This document shows positions 62,855 through 64,000 of a stretch of 64,000 nt of DNA, piece by piece. The stretch is from Taenia hydatigena (Eukaryota; Platyhelminthes; Cestoda; Cyclophyllidea; Taeniidae): the NCBI GenBank assembly GCA_036345935.2, contig JADWOT020000006.1, positions 17,334,519 to 17,398,518 on the forward strand, in the 5' to 3' direction. The position numbers and the translations under genes are program-made. The notes beneath the pieces are model-generated. The model was not told the DNA's origin, ran no database searches, and saw only the letters and a list, made by a program, of their open reading frames with translations. The stretch's first letter is position 1. Every line of letters starts with the position of its first letter.

Positions 62855-62929
62855 TGCAACCGGAAGGCCCTGCTGTTGGTCCGCCCACCTTTGACCCACT
62901 TCGTGGGACCGTTCCCGTTTTCGTGACAT
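62855..62929 (-). CDS. Candidate first coding exon (a) of an unnamed second gene
   Basis: ATG at 62929 opens MSRKRERSHEVGQRWADQQQ, continuing GLPVA to a possible GTACGC donor in phase 0, which fits exon b. A competing minus frame over the same DNA (62731-62937), containing RTNSRAFRLQYAQMRNQW, is also protein-like and ends in TAG, so the true frame is unsettled. The promoter-like block at 63690-63875 lies about 0.8 kb upstream. Confidence 0.25.
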
Positions 62930-63689
62930 GATATCAATTAATGGGACCTTTCATCTACGCGGAAATGAAAAACTTTTCTAGAAATTTATTAATCATATTT
63001 TAACGGGATAGGTCTTTGATTTACCAGATTCTCACTTGGCAAAGATCGAATTTTCTTTTACAATGGAATCGGAGTAGTAATAATGATTTTCTGCCTTGTT
63101 TTTCGTAGTTTTCAGTGATAAAGTAGTGCAATTCCTCGATTGACTCCTAAGAATTGATAAGTCCTTTAAAACTCCTGTGTTTCGTCGTGACACCTTTCGG
63201 CACAGGAACAAAGTACGCTCCAGTCATGCCGAAGTGCAGATATTTTACTTATTTCATTCCGAAAACCGAGAACTTCAACCAGCCTTTTCGAGTGGGATCA
63301 TAGAAGCGCATTTTAAAGTGAATAATTATTAAGTTATGAATTTAGGGAAATGGCACTTTCTGCTTTCGATAATTATGCAATTTTGGTTCGATTGAAAAAA
63401 TTTTTGGACGAAGTCTTAAAAGGAAAGCAAGGAAATATAACCGGCTTTGCTGAACCTAAATTCGTGAGAATAAAGAGAGGACAAAGTTAAGCTCATGCCT
63501 TTGTTATCAGGATGGAGCTTCTTAGCTGAGCGTAGAAGGAAAAATGACGGACATTTTTGAAATTACTAGCCTTCAATTAGGCTTTGTGGAGGAATTGCGG
63601 CTAGGCGGTCATAAAGACAGTTAATGAGGAAATTGCTAATTTGGAGGCACCTCGAGCAGGCTTACTAGTGAAAAGAAGAAAAAACGTGC
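62930..63689. other. No feature recognised
   Basis: AT-rich DNA between the candidate first exon and the promoter-like block. Nothing supportable was seen. Confidence 0.5.
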
Positions 63690-63875
63690 CGCCACAGTGT
63701 TACACGAGAGATCCCAGCGGGCAGCGGCAATGCGGCGATGACGCAACCACTCCGCCCAATGAGTCTGCCGCCAATTCGCGTATGACTCATGCAGCGTTGG
63801 CCATGGCAACGTCCCCGATTGAGGCCAAAGCCGAGTGCGCAGCCGCCGTTGTGTTGTGCGTGCGCACGTGCGGAT
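63690..63875. promoter_or_regulatory. CpG-rich promoter-like block with several factor motifs
   Basis: It contains two CCAAT boxes (63756-63760, 63771-63775), an AP-1 site TGACTCA (63783-63789), an RFX X-box-like palindrome GTTGGCCATGGCAAC (63796-63810) and an NRF1-like TGCGCACGTGCG (63861-63872). The density of CpG and sites is far above the background. The direction is unknown; it could serve the candidate minus-strand gene to the left or a gene beyond the right edge. Confidence 0.45.
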
Positions 63876-64000
63876 TCTAAAATCCAGTCTTCGACCCGCT
63901 TGGAACCCGAGGTGAAACTCGTCGCCGTGTTCTTTAACTGACTCTCTCATAAAACAGATATTGGAGAGATTTATGCAGGTGTGTATGTTTACCTACGCGT

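Noticed and set aside
63636..63950. A 104-codon minus-strand protein at the right edge
   Set aside because: It overlaps the CpG-rich motif cluster and is open on both strands, which fits promoter DNA better than coding sequence.

Overview
The window is animal genomic DNA: short exons with GT-AG introns, sparse genes and moderate GC. Two things suggest a flatworm, most likely a taeniid tapeworm (Echinococcus/Taenia group): a discoidin-domain-receptor gene, and a miniature LTR element that looks like the terminal-repeat retrotransposons in miniature (TRIMs) described from taeniids. The organism is inferred, not proven.

The only gene I can build with confidence is on the minus strand, from a start codon at 40814 to a stop at 22987. 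It has 12 coding exons whose reading phases all agree, giving about 1146 residues (1142 with an alternative acceptor). In order they encode a signal peptide, a discoidin domain (residues 38-201) with all four expected cysteines, a DDR-type discoidin-like domain (about 205-415), a stalk, one membrane helix (about 515-538), and an unusually long low-complexity cytoplasmic tail (about 600 residues). This is the extracellular and membrane plan of a discoidin domain receptor, but I see no kinase domain. The frame stops inside exon 12, an AATAAA follows about 500 bases later, and by eye I found no kinase glycine loop on the minus strand down to position 1. The gene is therefore either a kinase-less DDR product or a receptor whose kinase exons lie beyond the left edge. 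A cluster of CCAAT boxes (40873-41179) sits around the presumed start of transcription.

From 1 to 22478 no gene is recognisable. This stretch holds a nearly complete 827-bp TRIM-like element (17146-17972, minus sense) with LTRs, primer-binding site, polypurine tract and a near-matching target duplication. It also holds a decayed solo LTR of the same family in the opposite orientation (11159-11353), a probable decayed non-LTR reverse-transcriptase fragment (about 18534-18806), and a possible gypsy integrase tail (about 21202-21363).

From 41200 to 64000 the window is mostly intergenic. Near the right end a CpG-rich block with CCAAT, AP-1, RFX X-box and NRF1-like motifs (63690-63875) resembles a promoter. 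Three small phase-compatible minus-strand exons (62929 to 59665) may belong to a second gene, which I cannot name. All exons were inferred by eye from reading frame, splice consensus and family resemblance; none has transcript support here.
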